DNA of 64,000 bases from Panorpa germanica (taxonomy: Eukaryota > Arthropoda > Insecta > Mecoptera > Panorpidae), in contig CAVMBN010000142.1 in assembly GCA_963678705.1 (NCBI GenBank), forward strand, positions 1 to 64,000, in the 5' to 3' direction. A program made the position numbers and the translations under genes. Below the pieces are notes generated by a model. That model saw only the letters and a list, made by a program, of their open reading frames with translations, made no database searches and was not told the DNA's origin. How positions within the stretch are numbered: the first letter of the stretch is position 1; every line of letters starts with the position of its first letter. Shown here in pieces: positions 12,698-23,746 of the stretch.

Positions 12698-14284
12698 GTG
12701 TTGCAAAGCAATATTAACGTCCTTGTAAACCAATACGTAGGTCTTCCTTTTTGTATTAAGTCCCATCTGTCTTGCCAGAGCTTATGCATGTATGCATTCA
12801 TCTCTTTGGCAATATATTTGGTATCGTCTCCAGACTTTTATCCTACAGCCGCATTAACTTTAAATCCTCGAAATTTGTCGCATTAATTTTAAATCATCAA
12901 AATTTGATTTTTTCAGTTCTAGCGTAATTTGTACTTGAGTAAGTGCATGAGTGATTTTTAAAACTTAAAGGAATTGTCCCCAATATCACTTGCACCACTT
13001 CTGTAAATACAGTTTTGCAACAACGCGTCATCGTCAATAACATAGTTCTTTGCATGGAAGATCTGGAAGATTGATCCTGTAATACCATGCCGAAGCACAA
13101 TACACAACTATTAGCATAAATGCCCAATTGTATTGTGTCGGCATAGTTGCCTAATTTAAGCTTCATTCCGTCCTTGTGACACGCGCAAGGTGTGTTACAA
13201 GTTTATCATTTGTTGTTACTGTATTTGTTTCGTAGCATTGTAGCTTCAAGAAACTACAGATTTTATATATAGCAGGTCGAGAACGGCTTTCTAGGGTTTC
13301 TGTACTATTTGCACCGATAAGGATCACATTATCGTTGGCAAAACATATGTCTACACAACCTTTCGAGTGAGAAACACAGCTCATGTCGAATACCATGTTC
13401 CAGAGCTCAGGCCCCATTACAGATCGCTGAGGACAACCTTTAGATAGTTGCCTTTTCATGGAACGGTAATCGGTTTGTAAAATAATGTTCGACAATGAAA
13501 ATAGTTCTCCATAGCGCAGTAGACGTACCTATAGGTTTTTGCCGGTCTAATTCTTTGAAGGTCACTTGGCCACCGGACATCAACAAAGGCACACTGAATT
13601 TCTATAAATATCTCATATACATACTTGTACTTATGCCTACTTACTTACCATTTGTTTGTTACCATTGAATGTTCATGAACGATCAATCACTATTTCCAAG
13701 AAAACCGCATATATTGTTCACTTAATCACTTATAACAATTAATACACTCTCATTATTATTTAAAACACGCATTTATATAAACTAATTTTTGTGTTTTAAT
13801 ATTATTTATAGTTAATGTTATTCGACTTACTTGATAGTGGGCAGCAACCTTTTGTCTTCCGTATATTTGTAGTGTTTATATAAGGTCTTCCTTATATATC
13901 TCTACAAATTTCTTGAATTTTAAACCACTTGATGTTTTAGCACTAACACTAACCTAATTATTATCACTTTTTTTGTCTATCGCACTTATTAATGTCTTAT
14001 ATTAAACATCAAAGTTACAAATTTAAAGTTATGTTTATAAGACCGCGTGTACTCGTAATGAAAAATTTGTTTTTAACACTGGTTTCCAACTGTCAAACTT
14101 TTGTAAAAACACTTTGTTTAGGGTAAATTAACACAAATTTAAAACAAACTTAAATACTTTTTGTTTGAAAAAGTATTCATATAATTTATTTAATTTTTTT
14201 CCATAGTTAATTTCTCACTTTTAATTACTTTTTTCACCTAAAGTAGCAGGAGCCGATCACACACATAGTAGATAGGAACCACTT
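12698..14284. repeat. Array unit U9 (1587 bp), chimeric
   Basis: RT palm fragment at 13163-13495 (-). The head up to about 13165 carries U4 markers (TGCCCAATTGTATTG, CCTAATTTAAGC). From about 13207 it carries U6 markers (CATTTGTTGTTAC, CAGCTCATGTCG, GGGCAGCAACC). Confidence 0.95.
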
Positions 14285-15870
14285 GTGTTGCAAAGCAATA
14301 TTAACGTCATTGTAAACCAATACGTAGGTCTTCCTTTTTGTATTAAGTCCCATCTGTCTTGCCAGAGCTTATGCATGTATGCATTCATCTCTTTGGCAAT
14401 ATATTTGGTATCGACTCCAGACTTTTATCCTACAGCCGCATTAACTTTAAATCCTCGAAATTTGTCGCATTAATTTTAAATCATCAAAATTTGATTTTTT
14501 CAGTTCTAGCGTAATTTGTACTTGAATAAGTGCATGAGTGATTTTTAAAACCTTAAGGAATTGTCCGCAATATCACTTGCACCTCTTCTGTAGATACAGT
14601 TCTGCAACAACGCGTCATCGTCAATAACATAGTTCTTTGCATGGAAGATCTGGAAGATTGATCCTGTAATACCATGCCGAAGCACAATACACAACTATTA
14701 GCATAAATGCCCCCTTGTATAGTGTCGGCATAGTTGCCGAGTTTAAGCTTCATTCCGTCCTTGTGACACGCGCAAGGTGTGTTACAAGTTTATCATTCGT
14801 TGTTACTGTATTTGTTTCGTAGCTTTGTAGCTTCAAGAAACTACAGATTTTATATATAGTAGGTCGAGAACGGCTTTCTAGGGTTTCTGTACTATTTGCA
14901 CCGATAAGGATCACATTATCGTTGGCAAAACATATGTCTACACAACCTTTTGAGTGAGAAACACAGTTCTCGTCGAATACCATGTTCCAGAGCTCAGGCC
15001 TCATTACAGATCGCTGAGGACAACCTTTAGATAGTTGCCTTTTCATGGAACGGTAATCGGTTTGTAAAATAATGTTTGTCAATGAAAATAGTTCTCCATA
15101 GCGCAGTAGACGTACCTATAGGTTTTTGCCGGTCTAATTCTTTGAAGGTCACTTGGCCACCGCACATCAACAAAGGCACACTGAATTTCTATAAATATCT
15201 CATATACATACTTGTACTTATGCCTACTTACTTACCATTTGTTTGTTACCATTGAATGGTCATGAACGATCAATCACTATTTCCAAGAAAACCGCATATA
15301 TTGTTCACTTAATCACTTATACAAATTAATACACTCTCATTATTATTTAAAACACGCATTTATATAAACTAATTCTTGTGTTTAATATTATTTATAGTTA
15401 ATGTTATTCGACTTACTCTATAGTGGGCGGCAACCTTTTGTCTTCCGTATATTTGTAGTGTTTATATGAGGTCTTCCTTATATATCTCTACAGATTTCTT
15501 AAATTTTAAACCACTTGATGTTTTAGCACTAACACTAACCTAATTATTATCACTTTTTTTGTCTATCGCACTTATTAATGTCTTATATCAAACATCAAAA
15601 TTACAAACTTGAGGTTATGTTTATAAGACCGCGTGTACGCGTAATGAAAAATTCGTTTTTAACACTGGTTTCCAACTGTCAAACTTTTGTAAAAACACTT
15701 TGTTTAGAGTAAATTAACACAAATTTAAAACAAACCTAAATACTTTTCCTTTGAAAAAGTATTCATATAATTTATTTAATTTTTTTCCATAATTAATTTC
15801 TCACTTTTAATCACTTTTTTCACCTAAAGTAGCAGGAGCCGATCACACACATAGTAGATAGGAACCACTT
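14285..15870. repeat. Array unit U10 (1586 bp)
   Basis: RT palm fragment at 14750-15082 (-), with MRPELWN in place of MGPELWN. It is the partner of U7. Confidence 0.95.
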
Positions 15871-17455
15871 GTGTTGCAAAGCAATATTAACGTCCTTGTA
15901 AACCAATACGTAGGTCTTTCTTTTTGTATTAAGTCCCATCTGTCTTGCCAGAGCTTATGCATATATGCATTCATCTCTTTGGCAATATATTTGGTATCGT
16001 CCCCAGACTTTTATCCTACAGCCGCATTAACTTTAAATCCTCGAAATTTGTCGCATTAATTTTAAATCATCAAAATTTGATTTTTTCAGTTCTAGCGTAA
16101 TTTGTACTTGAATAAGTGCATGAGTGATTTAAAATCTAAAGGAATTGTCCCCAATATCACTTGCACTACTTCTGTAGATACAGTTCTGCAACAACGCGTC
16201 ATCGTCAATAACATAGTTCTTTGCATGGAAGATCTGGAAGATTAATCCTGTAATACCATGCCGAAGCACAATACACAACTATTAGCATAAATGCCCCCTT
16301 GTATAGTGTCGGCATAGTTGCCGAGTTTAAGCTTTATTCCGTCCTTGTGACACGCGCAAGGTGTGTTACAAGTTTATCATTCGTTGTTACTGTATTTGTT
16401 TCGTAGCTTTGTAGCTTCAAGAAACTACAGATTTTATATATAGCAGGTCAAAAACGGCTTTCTAGGGTTTCTGTACTATTTGCACCGATAAGGATCACAT
16501 TATCGTTAGCAAAACATATGTCTACACAACCTTTCGAGTGAGAAACACAGTTCTCGTCAAATACCATGTTCCAGAGCTCAGGCCCCATTACAGATCGCTG
16601 AGGACAACCTTTAGATAGTTGCCTTTTCATAAAACGGTAATCGGTTTGTAAAATAATGTTCGACAATGAAAATAGTTCTCCATAGCGCAGTAGACGTACC
16701 TATAGGTTTTTGTTGGTCTAATTCTTTAAAGGTTACTTGGCCACCGGACATCAACAAAGGCACACTGAATTTCTATAAATATCTCATATACATACTTGTA
16801 CTTATGCCTACTTACTTACCATTTGTTTGTTACCATTGAATATTCATGAACGATCAATCACTATTTCCAAGAAAACCGCATATATTGTTCACTTAATCAC
16901 TTATAACAATTAATACACTCTCATTATTATTTAAAACACGCATTTATATAAACTAATTCTTGTGTTTTAATATTATTTATAGTTAATGTTATTTGACTTA
17001 CTTGATAGTGGGCGGCAACCTTTTGTCTTCCGTATATTTGTAGTGTTTATATGAGGTCTTCCTTATATATCTCTACAGATTTCTTGAATTTTAAACCACT
17101 TGATGTTTTAGCACTAACACTAACCTAATTATTATCACTTTTTTTGTCTATTGCACTTATTAATGTCTTATATCAAACATCAAAGTTACAAATTTAAGGT
17201 TATGTTTATAAGACTGCGTGTACGCGTAATGAAAAATTCGTTTTTAACACTGGTTTCTATCTGTCAAACTTTTGTAAAAACACTTTGTTTAGGGTAAATT
17301 AACACAAATTTAAAACAAACTTAAATACTTTTCGTTTGAAAAAGTATTCATATAATTTATTAAATTTTTTTCCATAATTAATTTCTCACTTTTAATTACT
17401 TTTTTCACCTAAAGTAGCAGGAGCCGATCACACACATAGTAGATAGGAACCACTT
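15871..17455. repeat. Array unit U11 (1585 bp)
   Basis: The RT palm frame stops early (16448-16666, -) because CGA becomes TGA near 16450. It is the partner of U8 up to about 16900 and then returns to the common variant. Confidence 0.95.
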
Positions 17456-17644
17456 GTGTTGCAAAGCAATATTAACGTCCTTGTAAACCAATACGTAGGT
17501 CTTCCTATTTTGTATTAAGTCCCATCTGTCTTGCCAGAGCTTATGCATATATGCATTCATCTCTTTGGCAATATATTTGGTATCGTCTCCAGACTTTTAT
17601 CCTACAGCCGCATTAACTTTAAATCCTCGAAATTTGTCGCATTA

Positions 17645-17649
17645 ATTTT
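17645..17649 (+). other. Copia target-site duplicate, left (ATTTT)
   Basis: ATTTT precedes the 5' LTR and recurs at 22378-22382 after the 3' LTR. The unit sequence CATTAATTTTAAATC is restored when one copy is removed. Five bases is the usual duplication for copia elements. Confidence 0.92.
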
Positions 17650-17910
17650 TGTTGGAATTACAAGACATTCCAACAGTATTGTTAATTCATGATTATCTTA
17701 AAGACTTGATTTATTATTTTATTTAATAAACTAGTTCAAAGCTATTGTTATTAAATTCTATAACAACAATCAAGGCGTTGATAGTTACACTAAATATTTT
17801 AATTGTATAAGAAATTTTGTCTGATGACTTTCTGTATAATTTCAGTCTGAGGACTTATTAATTAATAAAATATATAATATATAACTGTGCATTTAATATC
17901 TGTTACAATA
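17650..17910 (+). repeat. Copia 5' LTR, 261 bp
   Basis: Starts TGTTGGAAT and ends TTACAATA; the terminal TA replaces the usual CA. The first bases form an inverted repeat GTTGGAAT/ATTCCAAC (17651-17674). AATAAA occurs at 17725-17730 and 17864-17869 and may serve polyadenylation. A TATA-like run lies at 17870-17882. Confidence 0.96.
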
Positions 17911-17924
17911 GGTTATGGGCCCAG
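17911..17924 (+). promoter_or_regulatory. Copia primer-binding site (initiator-Met tRNA, internal half)
   Basis: GGTTATGGGCCCAG follows the LTR directly. It is complementary to the anticodon-arm region CTGGGCCCATAACC of animal initiator tRNA-Met. Drosophila copia is known to prime from such an internal tRNA fragment, not the CCA end, so this supports a close relative of arthropod copia. Confidence 0.88.
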
Positions 17925-17963
17925 ATAACAGGTGCATTTAATTAAATTTAATTAAAAATTAAT

Positions 17964-18116
17964 ATGATGACATCAGTGAGTGCTGCAAGATTTGAGCTGT
18001 TGAGTAAGGACAATTATGAAGCCTGGAAAATTCATGTTGAGGCGCTATTGATCAAAAATGATTTGTGGGAATATGTCAGTGGTGAAAAACCGATTCCTGT
18101 TGCTGCGAAAAAAAAA
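17964..18116 (+). pseudogene. Copia gag, N-terminal part (frame broken)
   Basis: Starts ATG at 17964, 53 bases after the LTR. It contains the copia-type gag opening F..L...NY..WK...EALL, then WEYV. The frame runs into a nine-A run at 18108-18116 and beyond it meets a stop at 18149; the homologous sequence continues in the +1-shifted frame. The break may be a real mutation or a homopolymer sequencing error. Confidence 0.88.
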
Positions 18117-19944
18117 TCAAGAAGAAAGAAATGGATGGATAAAAATTGATCGTAAAGCTAAGTCAGAAGTAATATTAGCAATTAGTTCAACGGAATTGCA
18201 GCATGTCCGAGGTTGTAATACTTCTCATGAAGTTTGGCAAAAACTTGCCTCAGTTTATGCTTCCAAAGGACCTGCAAGAAAAGCTTTATTACTTAAGCAA
18301 CTTATGCTTCACAAGATGTCTGAAGGTGGTGATGTCAGGGATCATGTAAACAAGTTTTCGGATATAGTTGATCGACTTGGAGCTATGGATATTGAAGTGA
18401 ATAAAGATTTATTGTCTGTAATGTTATTATATAGTCTACCAGATAGCTATGAAGGTTTTAAATGTGCTATGGAATCACGTGATGAACTCTTGGAGGTTGA
18501 AGCTCTTAAGGTTAAGATACTTGAGAAGAGTGAAATTGGTTCAAATTCAGTTGTTGAGTTAGCTGGAAATGTAAGGGCTGAAAATCAACCGAGTTACAAA
18601 AATATTTTTAAAGGATATTGTTTTAAATGTGGAAAACAAGGACATAAGTCTCCTGAATGTCCAACTCAATTGAAACCAAATTTCAGAAGAAATGGACCAG
18701 ATAGACAGAATAGATACACACAAGAAAACCAATGTTCTCAAGCGGATGATGATACTTTTGCAGTATTTAATGTTGAATTTGCTGGTAGTGTTCCAAGTTG
18801 TCGACCTTGGATTCTTGATAGTGGCTGTACAACACATTTATGTGGTGATAAACAATTATTTAAGTCTTTAAATAAAGAAATTAGTGGGAAAATAAATTTG
18901 GCTAATCAAGCAAGTAGTGAAATCAAAGGAAAAGGTACTGTTAATTTGTCGATTAGTAATGGTAAACAGCTGAGGTCAGTAGATTTTTCAAACACATTAT
19001 TTGTACCAGATTTAAGGTCAAATCTAGTATCAGTTGCTAAAATTACTAATAAAGATCATGAAATTCTATTTAAAAAAGATTCAGCTGTAATTATGGATAT
19101 GACTGGAAATGTTAAATTTGTTGCTGAAAGGCGTGGTGATCTCTATTATTTACAAGAAGGTAATGAAGAAGCTTGTATTGGAGAAGATAAAGCTAATTCT
19201 GAGTTATTGATGTGGCATTGTCGTATGGGTCATTTAAATGCTAAGGATTTATTTCGGGTGATTAATCAGAATACTACAAGTAAAGTAACCTCTGAACAAT
19301 TGAAATGTTTGTCAAGATGTGAAGTGTGTCTACGAGGCAAGATGACAGGGTTACCGTTTTCAGGAAGTGAACGACAGAGTGAAGAACTTCTTGAAATAGT
19401 TCATACAGATATTGTTGGACCGTTTAGGACACAATCAGTGAATGGAGCAAAATATTTTATTACATTTATTGATGATTATTCTCGATGGTGTGAAGTATAC
19501 TTTCTTAAACAGAAGAGTGGTGCACTAGAAGCTTTCAAAATGTATCAAAATCAAGCTGAACGGATGACAGGGAAGAAGATTAAGTATCTTCAAAGTGATA
19601 ATGGTAAAGAGTATTGTAATACTGAGATGGATTCTTTCCTGCGTAATCAAGGTATTCAACGTCGATTAAGTGTTGTAAGAACACCTCAGCAAAATGGTGT
19701 TGCTGAACGTTTAAATCAAACATTAGTTGAAATGGGACGATGTTTGTTACTTCAATCAAATTTATCGGATATGTTTTGGACTGATGCTGTAGCTACAGCA
19801 TGTCATTTGAGAAACAGATGTCCTTCAAGAAGTATTAATGGAGATACTCCTTATCAGAGATGGTTCAACAGGGATAAAGTTCATTTAAATTATTTACGAG
19901 CATTTGGATCAACTGTATATGTCTTAGATAAAGATCCAACATAA
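18117..19944 (+). pseudogene. Copia gag C-terminus, protease and integrase
   Basis: Continues the polyprotein after the A-run frameshift. Gag UBN2-like region first, then a CCHC zinc knuckle CFKCGKQGHKSPEC (18619-18660), the aspartic protease active site LDSG (D at 18817), and the integrase zinc motif with H at 19216 and 19231 and C at 18 and 27 bases past 19300. The catalytic core has D at 19408, D at 19597 and E at 19705, giving the D,D-35-E spacing exactly. The frame ends at TAA 19942-19944 just after the integrase core, where the family continues in the same frame, so this is a nonsense mutation. Confidence 0.93.
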
Positions 19945-21240
19945 GGCAAATTATCTGATAGATCAATGAAAGGAATTTTTGTAGGTTATCCACGTGAATC
20001 AAAAGGATACAGAATTTGGTTACCAGAAAAGAGAAAATTTATTGTTGCTCGTGATGTGAAATTTATTGAAGATAATGTTACTACAGTTTTAAAGAACCAA
20101 GAGATTAAACAGCTGATTATTAATGATTTTGAAAACAAGGATAAACCATGGATTGAATTGATAACAGGATTTAAAAATAGTAATGAGACAGAAACTTTAG
20201 ATGGAATTCCAGAAGAAAATTTAGAAGATAATGAAGAAAATGAAAATTCATCTGGTATTCAATCATCTATTCAAGAAACTCCTAGAAGAAACTCAAGAGA
20301 ATATACTAGAGAAGAAAGAAGAGGACCAGGAAGACCAAAATTAATTAAAACAGGTTTGAAAGGACGTCCCAGAATTTTTTTTTCAAAAGTTAATAATTGT
20401 GAAGTTAAAGAAAGGATTGAATCTGATTCTAATAAAGATGATAATGATAATGATAATATATTTGTTGGAGTAGCTGAAGTTAAATTGGAAGATGCTATTA
20501 ATTCTCAAGAGTGTGCTGAGTGGAAGAGAGCAATTAAATCAGAAGTCATAAGTTTATTAAAAAATGATACTTGGAATATTGTAAAATTACCTGAAGGTCA
20601 AAGTGTTGTAAGAAGTCGAATGATTTTAACAAATAAATTTGGATCAGATGGGCTTATTGAAAAAAGAAAAGTTCGTATTGTTGCAAAAGGTTATAGTCAG
20701 AAATATGGTATTGATTATGATCAAACTTTTGCTTCAGTTGCAAGAATGGAATCAATGAGACTTTTAATTGCATTATCTGTGGAATTAAAACTTGTAATAA
20801 GACAATTTGATGTTGTAACTGCCTATTTAAATGGAATATTAGAAGAAAATGTTTATATGGAAATACCGGATATGCTACATGAAATTTTGATGTGGATAAT
20901 TGATGATAGTCAGGTGTCTGAAGAATTAAAAAATAAAGCTACAAAAATGTTAAAATGTATTGAAGAAGGAGGTGATGTTTGTAAATTAAATAAAGCTCTC
21001 TATGGTCTTAAACAAGCTGCTCGACAATGGAATGAAAAATTATCAAATAAGTTGGAAAGTATTGGACTAAAGTCAACAAAAAAGGAGAGTTGTTTGTATT
21101 ATGCAAAACGTGGTAAAGATATTTTATTATTTCTAGTTTATGTTGATGATTTCTTAATTGCATCATCAGATGTTGATTGGATTGATGAAATTAAAACTAA
21201 ACTACAAGAAGAATTTGAAATTAAGGATCTAGGTCTTGCA
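19945..21240 (+). pseudogene. Copia integrase tail and reverse transcriptase
   Basis: Same frame as the preceding part, separated only by the TAA. It opens with GIFVGYP....GYR.W, the end of copia integrase, then an acidic linker with a GPGRPK stretch. RT blocks follow: EWK.A...E, KARIVAKGY-like VRIVAKGYSQ, DYDQTFA.VA, QFDVVTAYLNG, YGLKQAARQW and the catalytic YVDD (21139-21150). The frame is lost near 21240 in AAAAACA; beyond it the frame stops at 21267. Confidence 0.93.
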
Positions 21241-22087
21241 AAAACAATGTTTGGGAATAGAAATTAATCAATCAGATCAATATATTTTTATTAATCAATC
21301 AAGATATATTATCAATTTACTTAAAAAATATGAAATGAATAATTGCAATCCAGTTAAAACGCCAGCAGAATTACAAAAGAAGAAAATATTTTATTCAACT
21401 GAAAAAGAAGAAATTAATAGTAAATTTTATAGAGAAGTTATTGGAGCACTAATGTATTTAGTGGTTGGAACTCGACCAGATATTGCAAATACTGTTTCAA
21501 AATTAGCTCAATTTGTAAACAAACCAAGTAAACAAGATTGGTTGGGAGTTAAGAGAATATTGAGATATTTAGCTGGTACAATAGAATTAGGAATACTTTA
21601 TACTAAAGAAACAAAATCTATGATTGGATACTGTGATGCTGATTGGGGAGGTTCTCTTGAAGATCGAAGATCATATTCTGGATATGTATTTATGTTGGCA
21701 GGGGGTGCTGTGAGCTGGAAATCTCAAAAACAAAGAACTGTAGCACTTTCATCTACTGAATCAGAATATGTTAGTTTATCAGAAGCTATAAAAGAAGCAA
21801 TATATTTAAATGATTTATTGACTGAACTAGAGCAAGAAAAATTTTTGAAAATTAAAATATTAATTGACAATCGTGGAGCTGAACAACTGGCAATGAACTC
21901 GATTTATCATGCACGTACAAAACATATAGATATTCGTCATTATTTTGTTCGTGATGTAGTTGATGAAGGAATTATTAAATTACGTCATGTATCAACTAAT
22001 GAAATGGTTGCGGATATTTTAACAAAAGCACTGCCAAGAGAGTTACATAAAAAATTCACTGAAGGATTGGGACTTCAAATTATTTAA
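21241..22087 (+). pseudogene. Copia RT end and RNase H
   Basis: Continues in the next frame with CLGIEI, GALMYL, TRPDIA and the RNase H domain: CDADWGG (D at 21635), SSTESEY (near 21750), DNRGA in place of the usual DN..A, ARTKHIDIR and ADILTKALP. Stop at 22085-22087, 21 bases before the polypurine tract. All catalytic acids of RNase H appear present. Confidence 0.93.
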
Positions 22088-22107
22088 ATTGTTGAAATGA
22101 ATGTCTT

Positions 22108-22116
22108 GAGGGGGTG
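22108..22116 (+). promoter_or_regulatory. Copia polypurine tract (GAGGGGGTG)
   Basis: Purine-rich run directly before the 3' LTR, the expected primer for plus-strand DNA synthesis. One T interrupts it. Confidence 0.8.
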
Positions 22117-22377
22117 TGTTGGAATTACAAGACATTCCAACAGTATTGTTAATTTATGATTATCTCAAAGACTTGATTTATTATTTTATTTAATAAACTA
22201 GGTCAAAGCTATTGTTATTAAATTCTATAACAACAATCAAGGCGTTGATAGTTACACTAAATATTTTAATTGTATAAGAAATTTTGTCTGATGACTTTCT
22301 GTATAATTTCAGTCTGAGGACTTATTAATTAATAAAATATATAATATATAACTGTGCATATAATATCTGTTACAATA
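22117..22377 (+). repeat. Copia 3' LTR, 261 bp
   Basis: Aligns without gaps to the 5' LTR with four substitutions: AATTTATG for AATTCATG, CTCAAAG for CTTAAAG, CTAGGTC for CTAGTTC and GCATATA for GCATTTA. AATAAA at 22331-22336. Confidence 0.96.
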
Positions 22378-22382
22378 ATTTT
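22378..22382 (+). other. Copia target-site duplicate, right (ATTTT)
   Basis: Matches 17645-17649; unit sequence AAATCATC follows directly. Confidence 0.92.
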
Positions 22383-23000
22383 AAATCATCAAAATTTGAT
22401 TTTTCAGTTCTAGCGTAATTTGTACTTGAGTAAGTGCATGAGTGATTTTTAAATCTAAAGGAATTGTCCCAAATATCAGTTGCACCTCTTCTGTAGATAC
22501 AGTTCTGCAACAACGCGTCATAGTCAATAACATAGTTCTTTGCATGGAAGATCTGGAAGATTGATCCTGTAATACCATGCCAAAGCACAATACACAATTA
22601 TTAGCATAAATGCCCCCTTGTATAGTTTTGGCATAGTTGCCGAGTTTAAGCCTAATTCCGTCCTTGTGACACGCGCAAGGTGTGTTACAAGTTTATCATT
22701 CGTTGTTATTGTATTTGTTTCGTAGCTTTGTAGCTTCAAGAAACTACATATTTTATATATAGCAGGTCGAGAACGGCTTTCTAGGGTTTCTGTACTATTT
22801 GCACCGATAAGGATCACATTATCGTTGGCAAAACATATGTCTACACAACCTTTCGAGTGAGAAACACAGTTCTCGTCGAATATCATGTTCCAGAGATCAG
22901 GCCCCATTACAGATCGCTGAGGACAACCTTTAGATAGTTGCCTTTTCATGGAACGGTAATCGGTTTGTAAAATAATGTTCGACAATGAAAATAGTTCTCC
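22378..23000 (-). pseudogene. LINE RT remnant with longest frame (U12, beside copia)
   Basis: The palm frame 22524-22985 is 153 codons instead of 110 because GAATGA at the usual stop reads GAATTA here. The extra part gives LYKGA..... and Y.A..W, the expected LINE block between palm and the RTVSTE segment. This shows that the two separate frames in other units were once one ORF, and that the TGA is a later change. The post-RT frame continues at 22381-22590 after a frameshift. FAND is also present, so this copy is equally inactive. The segment begins at the copia target duplicate. Confidence 0.8.
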
Positions 23001-23746
23001 ATAGCGCAGTAGACGTACCTATAGGTTTTTGCCGGTCTAATTCTTTGAAGGTCACTTGGCCACCGGACATCAACAAAGGCACACTAAATTTCTATGAATA
23101 TCTCATATACATACTTGTACTTATGCCTACTTACTTACCATTTGTTTGTTACCATTGAATGTTCATGAACGATCAATCACTATTTCCAAGAAAACCGCAT
23201 ATATTGTTCACTTAATCACTTATAACAATTAATACACTCTCATTATTATTTAAAACACTCATTTATATAAACTAATTCTTGTGTTTTAATATTATTTATA
23301 GTTAATGTTATTCGACTTACTTGATAGTGGGCGGCAACCTTTTGTCTTCCGTATATTTGTAGTGTTTATATGAGGTCTTTCTTATATATCTCTACAGATT
23401 TCTTGAATTTTAAACCACTTGATGTTTTAGCACTAACACTAACCTAATTATTATCACTTTTTTTGTCTATCGCACTTATTAATGTCTTATATCAAACATC
23501 AAAGTTACAAATTTGAGGTTATGTTTATAAGACCGCGTGTACGCGTAATGAAAAATTCGTTTTTAACACTGGTTTCCAACTGTCAAACTTTTGTAAAAAC
23601 ACTTTGTTTAGGGTACATTAACACAAATTTAAAACAAACTTAAATACTTTTCGTTTGAAAAAGTATTCATATAATTTATTTAATTTTTTTCCATAATTAA
23701 TTTCTCACTTTTAATCACTTTTTTCACCTAAAGTAGCAGGAGCCGA

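Larger units (their letters stand above)
8442..16901. repeat. Three-unit duplication: 8442-12143 repeated at about 13199-16901
   Basis: U7 and U10, U8 and U11, and the later part of U6 and U9 share private variants at a constant 4757-4758 bp offset. The match fails left of about 13199 (where U9 follows U4 instead) and right of about 16901 (ACAAATAATAC in U8 against ACAATTAATAC in U11). Scattered differences show that the copying is not brand new. Confidence 0.8.
1..17649. repeat. Tandem array block 1 (units U1 to U12 head), ~1586-bp period
   Basis: Eleven complete head-to-tail units and the first 194 bases of a twelfth. The period was measured from the recurring GTGTTGCAAAGC anchor at 8, 1595, 3181, 4767, 6354, 7941, 9527, 11113, 12698, 14285, 15871 and 17456, so unit length is 1585-1587 with few indels. 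All units lie in one orientation. Every base of this block belongs to a unit; there is no other gene in it. The block is cut at 17649 by a copia insertion. Confidence 0.97.
17650..22377 (+). mobile_element. Ty1/copia LTR retrotransposon, 4728 bp, full length but disabled
   Basis: Order LTR, primer site, gag, protease, integrase, RT, RNase H, polypurine tract, LTR. Integrase before RT is diagnostic for copia. The gag-pol frame starts at 17964 and would end at 22087 but is broken by an A-run frameshift (18108-18116), a TAA (19942-19944) and a second frameshift near 21240. LTRs differ at 4 of 261 positions, so insertion was fairly recent. It lies opposite in sense to the LINE remnants of the array. 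Confidence 0.97.

Noticed and set aside
18559-18837. A 92-codon - strand frame inside copia
   Set aside because: It overlaps the zinc knuckle and protease on the opposite strand and has no recognisable feature.
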